Source: Gautieria morchelliformis (Eukaryota > Basidiomycota > Agaricomycetes > Gomphales > Gomphaceae). From it: DNA of 64,000 nucleotides. Under the pieces are notes generated by a model, which was not told the origin of the DNA, made no database searches, and worked only from the letters and a program-made list of their open reading frames with translations. This document shows positions 44,684 through 55,639 of the stretch, one piece after another (positions within the stretch are counted from its first letter, which is position 1; each line of letters begins with the position of its first letter). The stretch covers positions 1 through 64,000 of the forward strand of contig WHVA01000565.1 in assembly GCA_015179125.1 (NCBI GenBank). The letters run 5' to 3'. The position numbers and the translations under genes are program-made.

Positions 44684-46701
44684 TTAGTCCTCATTGTGCA
44701 TAATGATACGCATCGTCCAGTTTGGAGTGTCTTCATCAGGGGATGCGGCAGCCCATCGAATATCTTCTTCCCAACCATTCTCGCTCGTTTTGAGTTGCTG
44801 TTCTACAGTTACCGTCTCTTCATCCCATCTATCGACATCGACATCTTCCTCCTCAGCCCTCATCTTGCGCGCCGTGATCTGTTCTTCATCTTCCTATAGG
44901 CCCATTTGAAACAGTCAATGCCGATGCGCAAGGGGCAAACCCGAAAGGTGCAACTCACGATATCAAATTCGTCCTCCTTCTCTACGTATTCCACATTCTC
45001 ATCCAGCTCCTCGAAGTCGCCTGCAAACGCGCTCCACTTCTCGAGCGTGGGGCAGTGCCAGATCAGGATGTTACCCCGGCTTGTCGTTGATGCCATTGCA
45101 GGTTTGTTCGGGTGCCACTTCAATGTTACCTATGAGCAACGACGCTGGAATGAATGAGGTTACCATCACCTCAACATCAACCAGCGCTTCACGACCCCCC
45201 TCCAATGTCTCATGGAGCACCCCTTCCTGCGACAAATCCCAAACATAAATCTTGTGCTTTGCAGCGTCCGCAGCACCTGCCATGCCAATTTCGTGAGCAC
45301 TTCCAGAGTACCCATATGAAGCTCCCTACCGGCGATGACCCACTCGGAATCGGCACTATACCCAATGCCGTTCCACGAGACCTTGTCAACGGGATCGGCG
45401 AATTTGTACAGTGGCTCAATGTCTTGCTCGATGTACTCTGATGCTGCCTCTGATTCAGCCGAAGGGGGTTGGTAAGCGGGTACTTCAAAGTGACGGATCA
45501 CCCGATCCGTAGAGTTTGTAAGGAGGAAACTGCGGCGTACCGGCAGCGTGAAATGAGAGGCAATTCAGAGGGATAGGTTAGGTTTGGGTGGTGGAAAATG
45601 CCACATACCGACCGCAATGGCTGAGCTTGAGCTGCTTCATAGAGAGTGCGCCATTGACTCGATGTCGTGCGATCATCTATATGCCGAACGTCTATAAATT
45701 CAGAGCATACTTGAAAAACAATAATCACGACATACCCGCTTCGTGCGTGTGCTGAATACCAGCACATAACCTAATGATGTTCCCGCAAAAATGAGCCGTC
45801 CAGTAGGATGGAACGCGGCGCACGTAATAGCAGAACTAGACGAGGGCCTCAGTGACAGACCGCATGATAGCAGCCCGACAGGTAGACATACTGCGGGCGC
45901 GCAGTCCTCTGCGCCTCGTCCTCATCACTCTCATATACGATCTCGCACAACTCCACACGGGACGCCTGTCCGGCCCGTGAGTCGTCCAAGAACATCTCAC
46001 CTGTCATGAGCACCACGAGGACGATCTTACTATTCAAAAACATTAAAATCGTGGCTTGTCATTAAATGACTGGTGCACACGCATGCACACACACGTACCT
46101 GTTGCGTGGATGAAATAGTGCGTGTGTGAGGGGGACGTCGAATCGGATGGTGCTGCGGCGCTGCGGTGGATCGACGCCGGAAGCGAGGTCCCATATAATG
46201 CAGTTCCAGTCCAGGGACGCCGTCATAACATACCGCGAGTTTTGTGACCAGCTGTGCGGAGGGGCGTGCCATTGAGATGAGAATGTACCAAGCAGCAAAG
46301 CAGGATGGGTAATAAAGGGTTCAGAGCTGATGTGCTATCATCTTTCCACAGCCACGCAGAATAAAGAAACGAAACACAGATGACGAAATGAAATTGAAAC
46401 AGCGGCCCTCACTCAATATCCACGATTTTCGACATATGCCCTTCTAACACTCGCGCATGGGACATGGTATCCAAATCCCACAAAATAGCCACAGAATCCG
46501 AGCGCGCAGTTGCGATGTATCGCCCGGTGGTGTCGAAACGCGCGAAGTACGCAGACGCGACAAGCGACGCTTGGATCGCCTTTGGGATGCGAAATGCGAA
46601 GTGATCTGCCAGCGAGTGAGGTGTTTGTTGTAAAGAATGATTTTGTGGGGGGTTAAGAAAACTCGAGAGAGGCGGAACTTACTTAGCAGAGGCGGCTTCA
46701 T
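44684..46701 (-). CDS. SWD1: COMPASS complex subunit SWD1/RBBP5 (WD40)
   Basis: Core WD40 subunit of the Set1/COMPASS histone H3K4 methyltransferase, in the nucleus. The ATG at 46701-46699 starts MKPPLL; after an intron comes HFAFRIPKAIQASLV and GRYIATARSDSVAILWDLDT, the first blade, with ARVLEGHMSKIVDI. The next exons give NSRYVMTASLDWNCIIWDLA and DVPLTHALFHPRN. A later exon has EYIEQDIEPLYKFADPVDKV and WNGIGYSADSEWVIAG. Then comes the family's conserved KWHPNKPAMASTTSRGNIL with IWHCPTLEKWSAFAGDFEEL and DENVEYVEKEDEFDI. The acidic C-terminus ends MRIIMHNED with the stop at 44684. About seven short introns. Divergent from the M28 peptidase gene. Confidence 0.94.
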
Positions 46702-46816
46702 TGAGAGTTGGTATACCGTTTATGGACTATTAGCTTCTTGGGATGACTCATCAACTGACGTTCCCATCCACCATCACTTGCTCGTGCTTACATACCACGA
46801 ATAGAGTCGGGAAACG
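46702..46816. promoter_or_regulatory. Short divergent promoter
   Basis: Only 115 bp separate the ATG of SWD1 (46701, minus) from the ATG of the M28 peptidase (46817, plus). Both promoters and leaders must fit or overlap here. No TATA box is obvious. Confidence 0.6.
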
Positions 46817-49800
46817 ATGGCTGAAAAACCCCAGCTGATCGATGTACAGAAGGAATCCAATACCAATACCTTGACTTTACCTGTCTCTTCCACTCCCTCC
46901 CACTCCCGTCCCCCGAAGTCTCGCATTTTCATTCGTTTCTGCCAAGTCATTTTTGCAGTTGGTTTCCTATATTCTTTGCAATCATGGTTTTATGGCCGCT
47001 TTGCAAGACCTCATGATCAGTTTGGTGCCCCCCGCCTGTACCCCGCCGAAGCATTCAGTCATCTGCATGGCCACAAAGACGACATTTTGAACGGACAGCG
47101 TGCAGAGCAGATCTACCTGTGAGATATTCGACAATCCTTGAATGTCTTCAAATTATACATCTTCTCTTAGTCAGGTTCCAGATGAAGCCAGTGCTATCGC
47201 AGCTAGTAGGGCCTATGCTACCCTTCCTCACCTAGCGGGCAGCGACCAAGATCTGGTCACGGCCAAATACGTGCTCAACCATTTCCAGAAAAGCTTCAAC
47301 ATTGATTCACCTTCCAGCGAGCCTGTTTTTGCTGCAGGTTCTATCGAATCACGCAATGCAACTCTGAATATCCCGTTTACCAAGGAGCCGCGTGCTTGGA
47401 TTGATACCTATTACCCCCTAATGAATACCCCGCTGAATCACAGCCTTCATATTCTTGATGAAAGTGGAAACGTGGTTTGGACCGCTCAGCTGGAAGAGGA
47501 CGGGGATCCTCTTGACGAAAATGCCGCCAATGCTCGTACTGCTGTCCCCGCCTTCCATGGTCTAAGCAAAGACGGTGATGTGACAGGAGAGTTGTTTTAT
47601 GGGAACTATGGTCGGCAGGAAGATTTCGACGATGTTGAGCGCTCTGGGGTTAACATCACCGGCAAGATCGCTCTTGTTCGGTACGGAGCCATTTTCCGTG
47701 GTCTTAAAGTACGCAGCCTCAAGGTATAGCCACGGATCCTAATAAATCTATCCCCAGGTTAAAGGTGCGGAAGAGCGAGGAGCCATTGGGACCTTGATAT
47801 ACTCTGATCCACGGGATGACGGGAGCGTAACCGTGGAAAACGGATATGCACCCTATCCTCATGGGCCGGCTCGCAATCCAACCTCCGTTCAGCGTGGTTC
47901 TACACAGTATTTATCCTCATATCCCGGTGATCCGACAACCCCTGGATATCCCGCCTACGAAAACAGTACCCGCACCGAAAGTAATGTTATACATTTCTTT
48001 TTTCGCGTCTCTTGCATATTAACACGCCGTCCTACGTAGGCTCAAACATCCCCCATATTCCTAGTCTCCCCATTAGCTGGTCCACTGCGAAGACTCTACT
48101 CCACGAGATTAGCAAAGATGGACAAGGCCGAGCTGTTAGGCTCGTCAATCGAGGTGCGAATCCGCCTTTGACACGTATTTGATCTGCCAATACATTCCCC
48201 AGTTGACAACAAAATCACACCAATCTGGAACACCATGGCGCTGATCCCTGGACATATTGGAACAGAAGTAGTTGTTCTAGGAAACCATCGCGATGCTTGG
48301 GTCATGGGCGCCGCTGACCCATCATCTGGAACCACAAGCGTACATGAGGTGATTCGAGGCCTTGGCACCCTTTACCAGAAAGGCTGGAGGCCTCTCCGTA
48401 CCATTTTACTTGCCAGCTGGGATGCAGAAGAGTATGGTCTCATTGGTAGCACAGAATGGGGCGAAGACTTCCATGGGTGGATCAAGGAACATGTTGTCAC
48501 CTATATCAATGTCGGTGCGTGTGTTTCCAATGCAAAAGCATGACAATCAGTTGAGAAGGTGGGCATAGATACGTCTGTCTCTGGGTCAAGATTTCATACC
48601 AGCGCCTCTCCGTCGTTAGCTCATACGATTAGGAGGGCAGCACAGGATCTTCCGCACCCAACCCGCGAAGGCAGCACACTCTGGGACGCTAGAACCGACA
48701 AGGGACCACTGAACGGCCCCGCAGACGCTGATGTTATTGCAATGGCCAGCGCTGAGGAGCAGACTACTTACCCTAATTTTGGGGTCTCTCCTCTCGGCTC
48801 TGGCAGCGATTACACAATCTTTTTGCAACGAGTCGGCGTGCGTTGTCTCTACAGTGCCATTTTCTGCGTCTAAGTTCAAGTTCTAGATTGCGAGCTCGGA
48901 CGGTGGGTTTGGATCGACCTTGTCCGATCCAGTATACCACTACGTGAGTTGGACCGTGGACATATGTTGTGGACACTTCGCTAAGTTTATAATCAACAGC
49001 ATTCCATCTACGACTCGCAGAGATTCCAAGAAATTTACGCTGACCCTGGCTTCTACCGTCATGTGCGTATTCCCTTTTCGTTTGTTTTTCTTTCACTCAA
49101 CAAATTTGTAAAATCCACCAGGTTGCTGTGTCCAAATATCTGGGTCTAGTCGTCCTTCGTCTAGCAGACTCTATCACCCTCCCTCTGAACACGACACATT
49201 ACACGCTGGAACTTGAATCATACATTGACCGGTACGTCTTTACGTAACGAAACAATCACCTGGCTCACCTCTTGCGCGTCAGGGTCGAAAGCATTGCTGC
49301 CAACTTAGATCTCAAGGTCAAGTTGAAACCTCTGCGTCACGCCGTGAAGAAGCTACATAAAGCCAGCGTGAAGCTTGACAAGGAGAAGCACGACGCCGAG
49401 GAACACCTCAGGGATATCATCAAAGATTGGCAGCACCATCGTCGCCCCCACCACCACCCCAGCCCTCACAGTCACCGCTGCGGATCGCGGTGGCAGCGTA
49501 TAAGCAGATGGGTTAAGAACGTCTTTGGAGCTGTTAACAAAGATGCATATGGACTTGACGGTTCCAACAAGGGTTCCGATGGTGATATCCATTCGCCTCA
49601 GCCTGACTCATCGTCGGCTTCCGTTTCCCATCATCCCCACCCCCATCACCCACCTCATAAGCTGATCAAAGCAGTGAAACGTGTTCAAGCTGTGAACAAG
49701 AAGCTTTCGTCTTTCGAAAGTGGTTTCATTAGCAAGGAAGGTATCGTGGAAAGAGAGTGGTATAAGCATCTTGCCGTTGCGCCAGGAAAATGGCTGGGGT

Positions 49801-49982
49801 GAGTAAGCCCAATACTACGAAATGGCTTTTCTTGACGGATCTTCTTATTTAGATACGGAGCTACTACCTTACCTGCTCTTACAGAAGCGTTGACTATCCA
49901 GCAAGACAGTTCACTGGCGAAGCACGAGACGAAGAGGTTGAAGAAGTTGGTGAAGAAACTTACTAAAGCAATTCATGTCTGA
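46817..49982 (+). CDS. M28 zinc metallopeptidase, glutamate carboxypeptidase II / transferrin receptor-like (Vps70-like)
   Basis: Type II membrane aminopeptidase- or carboxypeptidase-like protein. The ATG at 46817 gives a cytosolic tail of about 35 residues and one membrane helix (residues about 37-58, FIRFCQVIFAVGFLYSLQSW). The protease-associated region carries GVNITGKIALVRYGAIFRGL and KGAEERGAIGTLIYSDPRDD. The M28 core has the zinc ligands: GNHRDAWVMGAADPSSGT (His and bridging Asp), SWDAEEYGLIGSTEW (Glu pair) and SDPVYHYVSW with a later HSIYDS (His region). The C-terminal dimerisation domain (about 49270-49980) has a His/Pro-rich insert (residue run HHRRPHHHPSPHSH). The gene ends at TGA 49982. 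About ten introns of 50-70 bp. In yeast the family includes Vps70 and Tre1/2, which act in vacuolar sorting; the role here is inferred only. Confidence 0.92.
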
Positions 49983-50196
49983 GAGGGATGGGGAACATTA
50001 TCCTCTTGTTCTGAGCAAATATTGATTTGCCCTGTTGCATGTTGTAGCGAGCAGTTACCAAAAACATGTGCTGATTAACGAATACCGAGCAAATACCTTC
50101 ATCATAAATTAGCAGCTTGAAAACATGCCCCATTCTTTATCACCGAATACAAATTAGCCGCACTGACAAGCATCAGATTCTCGGATGCCAGATTTA

Positions 50197-51885
50197 TCAG
50201 TCATCCTTCGTCCGTTCTTGGGACGGCGGTGGCCCCTCTTCTGGGCGTCTCCCTGAAACTTTGACAAAGCCTTGCATTGTGTAATCGGCCACAGAAAGCT
50301 GGGAGTTTGCAGCCTTTGAGTAACCGTAAAATACACCGAAGCCACACGCACCCATTGGAAAAAGTCTCGACCGTAACTGGGCAGAATACCTATCCATCGC
50401 ACAAAGTGGGTATAGAAGGGCATACAAATTGTACGGGACTCTTCCTCGTCTAAGGCGGCGATCACGGCTTTCGCAACAACGTGTGGGGGTAGAGATGGCA
50501 CCAAGAACTTATACCATGCAGCAGACGGGAGCGAAGCCGTGGAGAAAAGTGGTGTCAACGTATGGCCTGGAAGGAGAAGAGTCGTGCGAATTTTGGGCGT
50601 TCTGTATCTATAGGTCTGTGAGTTGAAATAGAATGAGCCGAACAGAGTCTTGTGTACGTACCGCTTGTCTAACTCATAACGAAGGGATTCATGCAGGTTA
50701 ATAAGCGCAGCCTTCGATGCCGTGTAATCGGCTGGAGGCGTCCGATGAGCTGTGGTACAAGTGGAAAGAAAGTAGGCTCAGCGGACACATCTGTGCACCC
50801 CCTACCAACCCCATGACGGATGAGACTGTCACCTAATCGACAGGTATTGAAGATGGTGAGATAGCAACTGTAAAAAACGCACTATGTGACCGGCCTTTTC
50901 CTTAATCATCTGGGGGAGGAATGCTTTAAGGACCCAAAAGTGAGCGAGGACATTGGTGTTGAATGTTCTATGATGAGACGACGTGAAATGCGGAACTTGA
51001 GAAAGGGGGCGGCATGGGACGCAACTGCTTGATATCATCTGATGTCAAATCCAATATTAATTTTCCTTGAACGACGCCTGCGTTGTTGATTATGATGGTA
51101 GGATGTCCGATCTGTAACGATACAATTGATTAGAGTGATGGGATAGTCCGACCTGCTTACATCTTCTTTGACTTTATTTGCAACTTCCTCGACCTCATCC
51201 GACTTGGATATATCGCAATTATAGTAAGCAATATTATCTGCAAACATGAACACATGGAGATAGAAAGAGCGAAAGACGAATCACAGTTCTCAGTTTCAAT
51301 CGGGTTGATATCGAGGACAACAACGGTAACGTTGCGGACAGCGAGCGTCCTTGCGATTATCGAGCCAATACCAGATGCGCCTGCATGCATTCTTGAACAC
51401 CATACCAACAGGGGAATGTGACGGAGACATGAGCTCACCGCCAGTAATGAGGACCACTTGTTCTCCCCAATCTATCCTGCGAGGCTTAATCAAACTAAGG
51501 CCATTTCTCCACAATGTGGAGATAAACTTCAAGGTCCCTAATACCGAATCAATGATGAGCATTTGAAAGCGATGACGAGGATGAAGACTTACAGAAAAGG
51601 CAAAGTGCTGCAAAGTAGGACAACGAAGAGACGACGATAGGTGCGTTCCATTGAGCTCCCTGCGCTCGATAGAACATTGGAATCCAGAAGACAAAGAAAG
51701 GACCTAATAAAATATAACAGATATGACAGGAGACAACCATGCATATATATAAAACCAGATTGGATCAGACAACAAAGCATACAGAATAGCATGACTTGGT
51801 ACTGACTGAAGACAGTATTAGAAAGCACTTTGATAATTAAGTCGATATCTAGGGAGTCAAATATGGGACTTCCATCTGTATCCAT
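50197..51885 (-). CDS. Short-chain dehydrogenase/reductase, membrane-anchored (RDH/DHRS-like)
   Basis: NAD(P)-dependent oxidoreductase of the classical SDR family, probably acting on a lipid or retinoid-like alcohol or ketone. The ATG at 51885-51883 starts MDTDGSPIFDSLDIDLIIKV. A hydrophobic N-terminal stretch comes next, then WRNGLSLIKPRRIDWGEQVV. The cofactor motif TGGASGIG is split across an exon junction near 51435-51375 (VVLITGG, then ASGIGSIIARTL). VVVLDINPIETEN and YYNCDISKSDEVEEVANKV follow, then IIINNAGVVQGKLI with the NNAG motif, FNTNVLAHFWVLKAFLPQMI and ADYTASKAALINLHESLRYE with the catalytic YxxxK. The C-terminal exon has SLPPHVVAKAVIAALDEEES. A 53-bp intron near 50360-50310 leads to the tail DYTMQGFVKVSGRRPEEGPP, with the stop at 50197. 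Frames look intact. The gene is convergent with the peptidase gene (214 bp apart). Confidence 0.9.
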
Positions 51886-53066
51886 GACGATAGGTGCTCG
51901 TTTTGGCTTCCAAGTGGCTCAGAAACAGTAAGTATCTGGTCACTGCCCGTGACTGTATGCAGAAACTTTCAAGGTTACTTATGCTTCAAGTGCAAGCATG
52001 AATAAGTATGATCAGACAGATGATGTAATAGTTATGGGTCATACGGCACCTGGAACTCAAGTCAGAGATCAGCAATGACTCTACTTGTGTTCGAGGCTCT
52101 GACCTGGCTGTTCTATACGGATACGTTAGATGGTGTTAACACTGTTAAGGAAGAACTCCGACTGTGGACTGTTGTAGGCGTCGGTGACGGCTATGTTCAT
52201 GACCAATTACCAAGTATCCCTCGACGGACGATATCACTGGTGGTGCAGGGGCGCGTAGATGCAATACTCGCCCAGGCTGGCTTGCTAGCGTGGACCATCA
52301 TGGACGCGTCTGTCACGTGATTTTGGTCTCTTCTCATCGCCGATGGCGATCGACTCTACATATATGGCACGCAGCCCTCTGGGCTGAAGGACATTGTCCG
52401 CTCTTCCCATGGCTCGGGGATATTATCGCGCCATACATTGTGCATGGTTTCTCCCTAACAAGTCGCTGAAAGTAGCACTGTAGTATGACTGTGGCATTGC
52501 TACTGCAGTCTGCCGAACGACAATAGTAATTTTCCCAACACCAAGGTAAGCAATACGGTTGGATGTTATGGATACAACGTCTCCGCAACAGAGGCTATTA
52601 GAAGTAGTAGCGAGTGGCATTGTGGTAGATTTCGGAAGCTTCCTGATAGTTTTTTTTTCTTAAATAACTAATTGCTTCTATTTTCTGACTGCCAGTCGAC
52701 GTATGGAGGTAGTACACTACTGCTAGTGACTCAGCGCAGGCATTACGCCCGCTTCGAGCCCACCGCCATTGCCCCCATTCTCTCTCCTCCCCACACCTAA
52801 CAAGGCCACCTGGCCGAGTGAAGATCGTCGAAAATCATGCTTTAGAAGGTATTTTAATCAATATCGGACCGGCTAGCGTTGGAACAGATACGATAGATGT
52901 TAGTCCACTCCCAACGTCATCCTGCGATTAGTATAGTCCCATTCCCTTCTGCAACAGAAATCCCGGGCCATACGAAAGCCTGTCGTACTCACGCAAAGAA
53001 TTTCCGCTCCCATGCGATCTTTTCTGGGAGTTGTCTTCTATACAACCTGAAGCTATTGACCACATT
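51886..53066. other. Intergenic region without an assigned gene
   Basis: Two opposite short open stretches (52075-52320 plus; 52423-52620 minus, containing TSNRIAYLGVGKITIVVRQT) show no recognisable domain. The rest shows no clear feature. It may hold the promoters of the SDR gene and of the ORF starting near 53.08 kb. Confidence 0.4.
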
Positions 53067-53078
53067 ATCGTATGGATG

Positions 53079-53718
53079 TTATGTATACCTCTTTCCCTCG
53101 AGGTTCACCTTTCACTTTATCCCAGCTAAACACACAGCTATCCCCATCCGTGTTGCAACCGGAAGTCCCGATTCTTCAGCTAACCGAGGTCTCCAAGGTC
53201 AGCTTGGAGACTAAACACGACTCAGTCCGAAAGCGTCTTGACCGAAGAATCAGTGGCGTCTGCGCACACCTCATCTCGAAGACAATCGTCTGCGCTTATC
53301 ACGTTCTTATGCAAGCCTTTAGAGTCTCTTCTTGGAGACTTATGCGGTGACGATGATGGTCCAGACGACGTAGAATCCGTATGTATATGCGTCATCACTG
53401 ACAAAAGCTCCAACTTGCTAACACATCACATCGACCAGGAACCAGCCATAACTGCTGTGAACACGTCTGTAATGTTTGAAACCCCTGTTTGTCTATCGCC
53501 TGTGGCGCGCACTTCCTCTCCAGCTCCTAATTTGCCTCCCTTATTGCACGTTGACATGCTTTCCCGGACGAGCGGACGCTTCACTAGGACCAAGGGTTAT
53601 GCCATCAATAATACATCCTCTTTAGAGCCCCTCAAAGCACCGGCAGCTTCAAAAAAAGAAGGTTTTGTCATCACCTTTCCTACCAGGAGCTCTTCGCCAA
53701 CAGCACAGACAGGGGTTC
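53079..53718 (+). CDS. Uncharacterised gene cut by a Gypsy insertion
   Basis: A possible start at 53079 (MYTSFPRGSPFTLSQLNTQL) leads into VLQPEVPILQLTEVSKVSLE. In another frame from about 53260 it continues with FLCKPLESLLGDLCGDDDGP, TAVNTSVMFETPVCLSPVAR, LHVDMLSRTSGRFTRTKGYA and PAASKKEGFVITFPTRSSS. The Gypsy element enters at 53719 in this frame. Just beyond the element, 61176-61193 is open and followed by a GTGAGA donor-like site, so the exon may have continued there. The protein is Ser/Pro-rich and low in recognisable structure. An intron near 53250-53270 or a frameshift is needed. No family recognised. Confidence 0.4.
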
Positions 53719-54280
53719 TGTAAGAACCCGGCCTTTGGCCGGTTACTTACCGGTAAAACCTTCTTCCAAGCCCGAGCCGTATGATATTCGTGCCCGAGTA
53801 CATATGATCCATATCTGCACCCGAGCCCGAGCCCGAGCTTGAGTTCATATCCGACCTTGATCCCATGCCCGTATCCCCTTAGTTACTGATTCCGCTCCAT
53901 CACGCATCATTTGTATATTACCTCGCCCTGACCTCGGTCTCCTGACCTCGCCCTGACCTCCACTAATATGTTGACCCCTGACTCGCACCCTCGCCCGTAT
54001 ATGGTTCCCCCTTGTATGCATTCCTACTCCTCAGTCTGAAAATCAACTATCGTATCCCTTGATCCTTAGCTAGTTTCTAAGCCTCGCCTCTTAAGCCAAA
54101 CCTCGCCTCTTATTCGTTTGCCTCCGAAGTTGGGACTCGTGCGTAGGGTCGGCGCAGCACATAAGCTGAAGCCAAGTCCCTCTCCGACTTCCCCATCCAA
54201 ACCTCGCCTCGTGACCTCGGACCTTACCTTGGGCTTCGCTCCCGACTTCGGTCAACCTTATGATGGATCATATCGTAACA
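53719..54280 (+). repeat. Second-family Gypsy 5' LTR
   Basis: Starts TGTAAGAACCCGGCC, contains the palindrome-rich GGCCTTTGGCCGGTTACTTACCGG and GAGCCCGAGCCCGAG repeats, and ends CGTAACA. Confidence 0.93.
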
Positions 54281-54499
54281 GTATTTTCAGACTGCTTACA
54301 CCCTACGTATCCCTTTTCTTCACTATGTCCATGATGACTAGTTCTCGCACCCTTCGGGGTATATCAGAACAACGACGTTTCTCGGAAGCCCCCGACGACT
54401 CTCCACCGTCCCAGGGATACCCCTTGCAGACCCCGCCGAGCCTAGTAACAAAGGCAAAGGTAGGGCTAACCCCGGTGATCCTTCAGGTGATCCAGGTGA

Positions 54500-55489
54500 T
54501 GGCTCGGGAAGTTCTGACAATGATCAGGACCTCCCCAACCTACCACCCGAGGACCTCGGTGACCTCGAAGACAACGAGCTTATGCGTCAAGTGTTCATCA
54601 AACTCGCGAAACCTCACGAGTCCGAAGCACGAGCCAAGGTCAAGGAACCGGATATTTATGACAGTACTGACCAGCCAAGCTTTGCACCTTCTTCCTTCAA
54701 TGCGTACTCAACTTCCGAGATCGCCCCACAGCTTTCAAGACTGGGGCCTCGAAGGTACAGTATGCTATTTCTTACCTGTCCGGCTCAGCTCTACAGTATT
54801 TTGAACCGGCGATCCTCGGCAAAGTCCAACCCGAGCCAGATTGGCTCGAGGACTGGGACAGCTTCAAAGCCGAGCTCGAGCTCAACTTCGGCCCATACGA
54901 CAACGCTGCCCAAGCCGAGATTGACCTTGAGAAGATCATTATGAAAGAGCACCACAAGGCCGCGCGATTCTTTATCGACTTCGCCCGAGCTTCAACTCGG
55001 ACTCAGTGGAACGATGCGGCCCTCCGACACTTCGCCTACAAGGGCTTGGCCAAACGAATCAAGGACGACTTGCTTCACTTCCCTCGATTCCGCAGCCTCG
55101 CCGAGCTTAGGAACTTCGCGCTGGAATGCGACAGCCGTTACTGGGAGCGTAAGGAATATGACGCCATGATCAATGGTCATAGCTCCCAGCCGGTACGCAC
55201 TGCTAATCAGTCCAGCAGCAATGCCACCAACAACAACCAGTCGTCCAGCGGTTCTAATAACAATAAGAACCGCAACAAGACTAACAACAACGGCAAGGGT
55301 TCCAACAACAACTCTTCAAACAACAAGGGTCAGCCCGACATTTCGAGCAAACTCGGGAAGGATGGCAAACTACTTCCCGAGGAGCGCCAACGTCGGGTCG
55401 ACCAAGGCCTTTGTCTGCTTTGCGGCACCAAAGGCCACATCGTCAAGGACTGCCTGAAGAACAAGTCTACCAGTGGTAGCAGGTTCTAA
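54500..55489 (+). pseudogene. Second-family Gypsy gag
   Basis: The capsid part includes KEHHKAARFFIDFARASTRT, WNDAALRHFAYKGLAKRIKD and LAELRNFALECDSRYWERKE. An Asn/Ser-rich low-complexity linker follows, then a CCHC knuckle (CLLCGTKGHIVKDC, near 55425-55465). It would form the element's particle core. Fossil. Confidence 0.85.
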
Positions 55490-55639
55490 AGGTTGGGCAG
55501 CAAAGACCCCTAACGAGGGGACTTCGGCCTCCATTATGGAGGTGAAAAAATAGGTAGCAACCTCGGAACCACACGATCCGAGGATTGCGGTAACCTCACC
55601 TGTGTGCTCAGACTCAGTGCCGCTTCTCATTCATTGTCC

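Noticed and set aside
52075-52620. Two short opposite-strand ORFs as genes
   Set aside because: No recognisable motif, no clear splice structure, and length that chance could give in this sequence.
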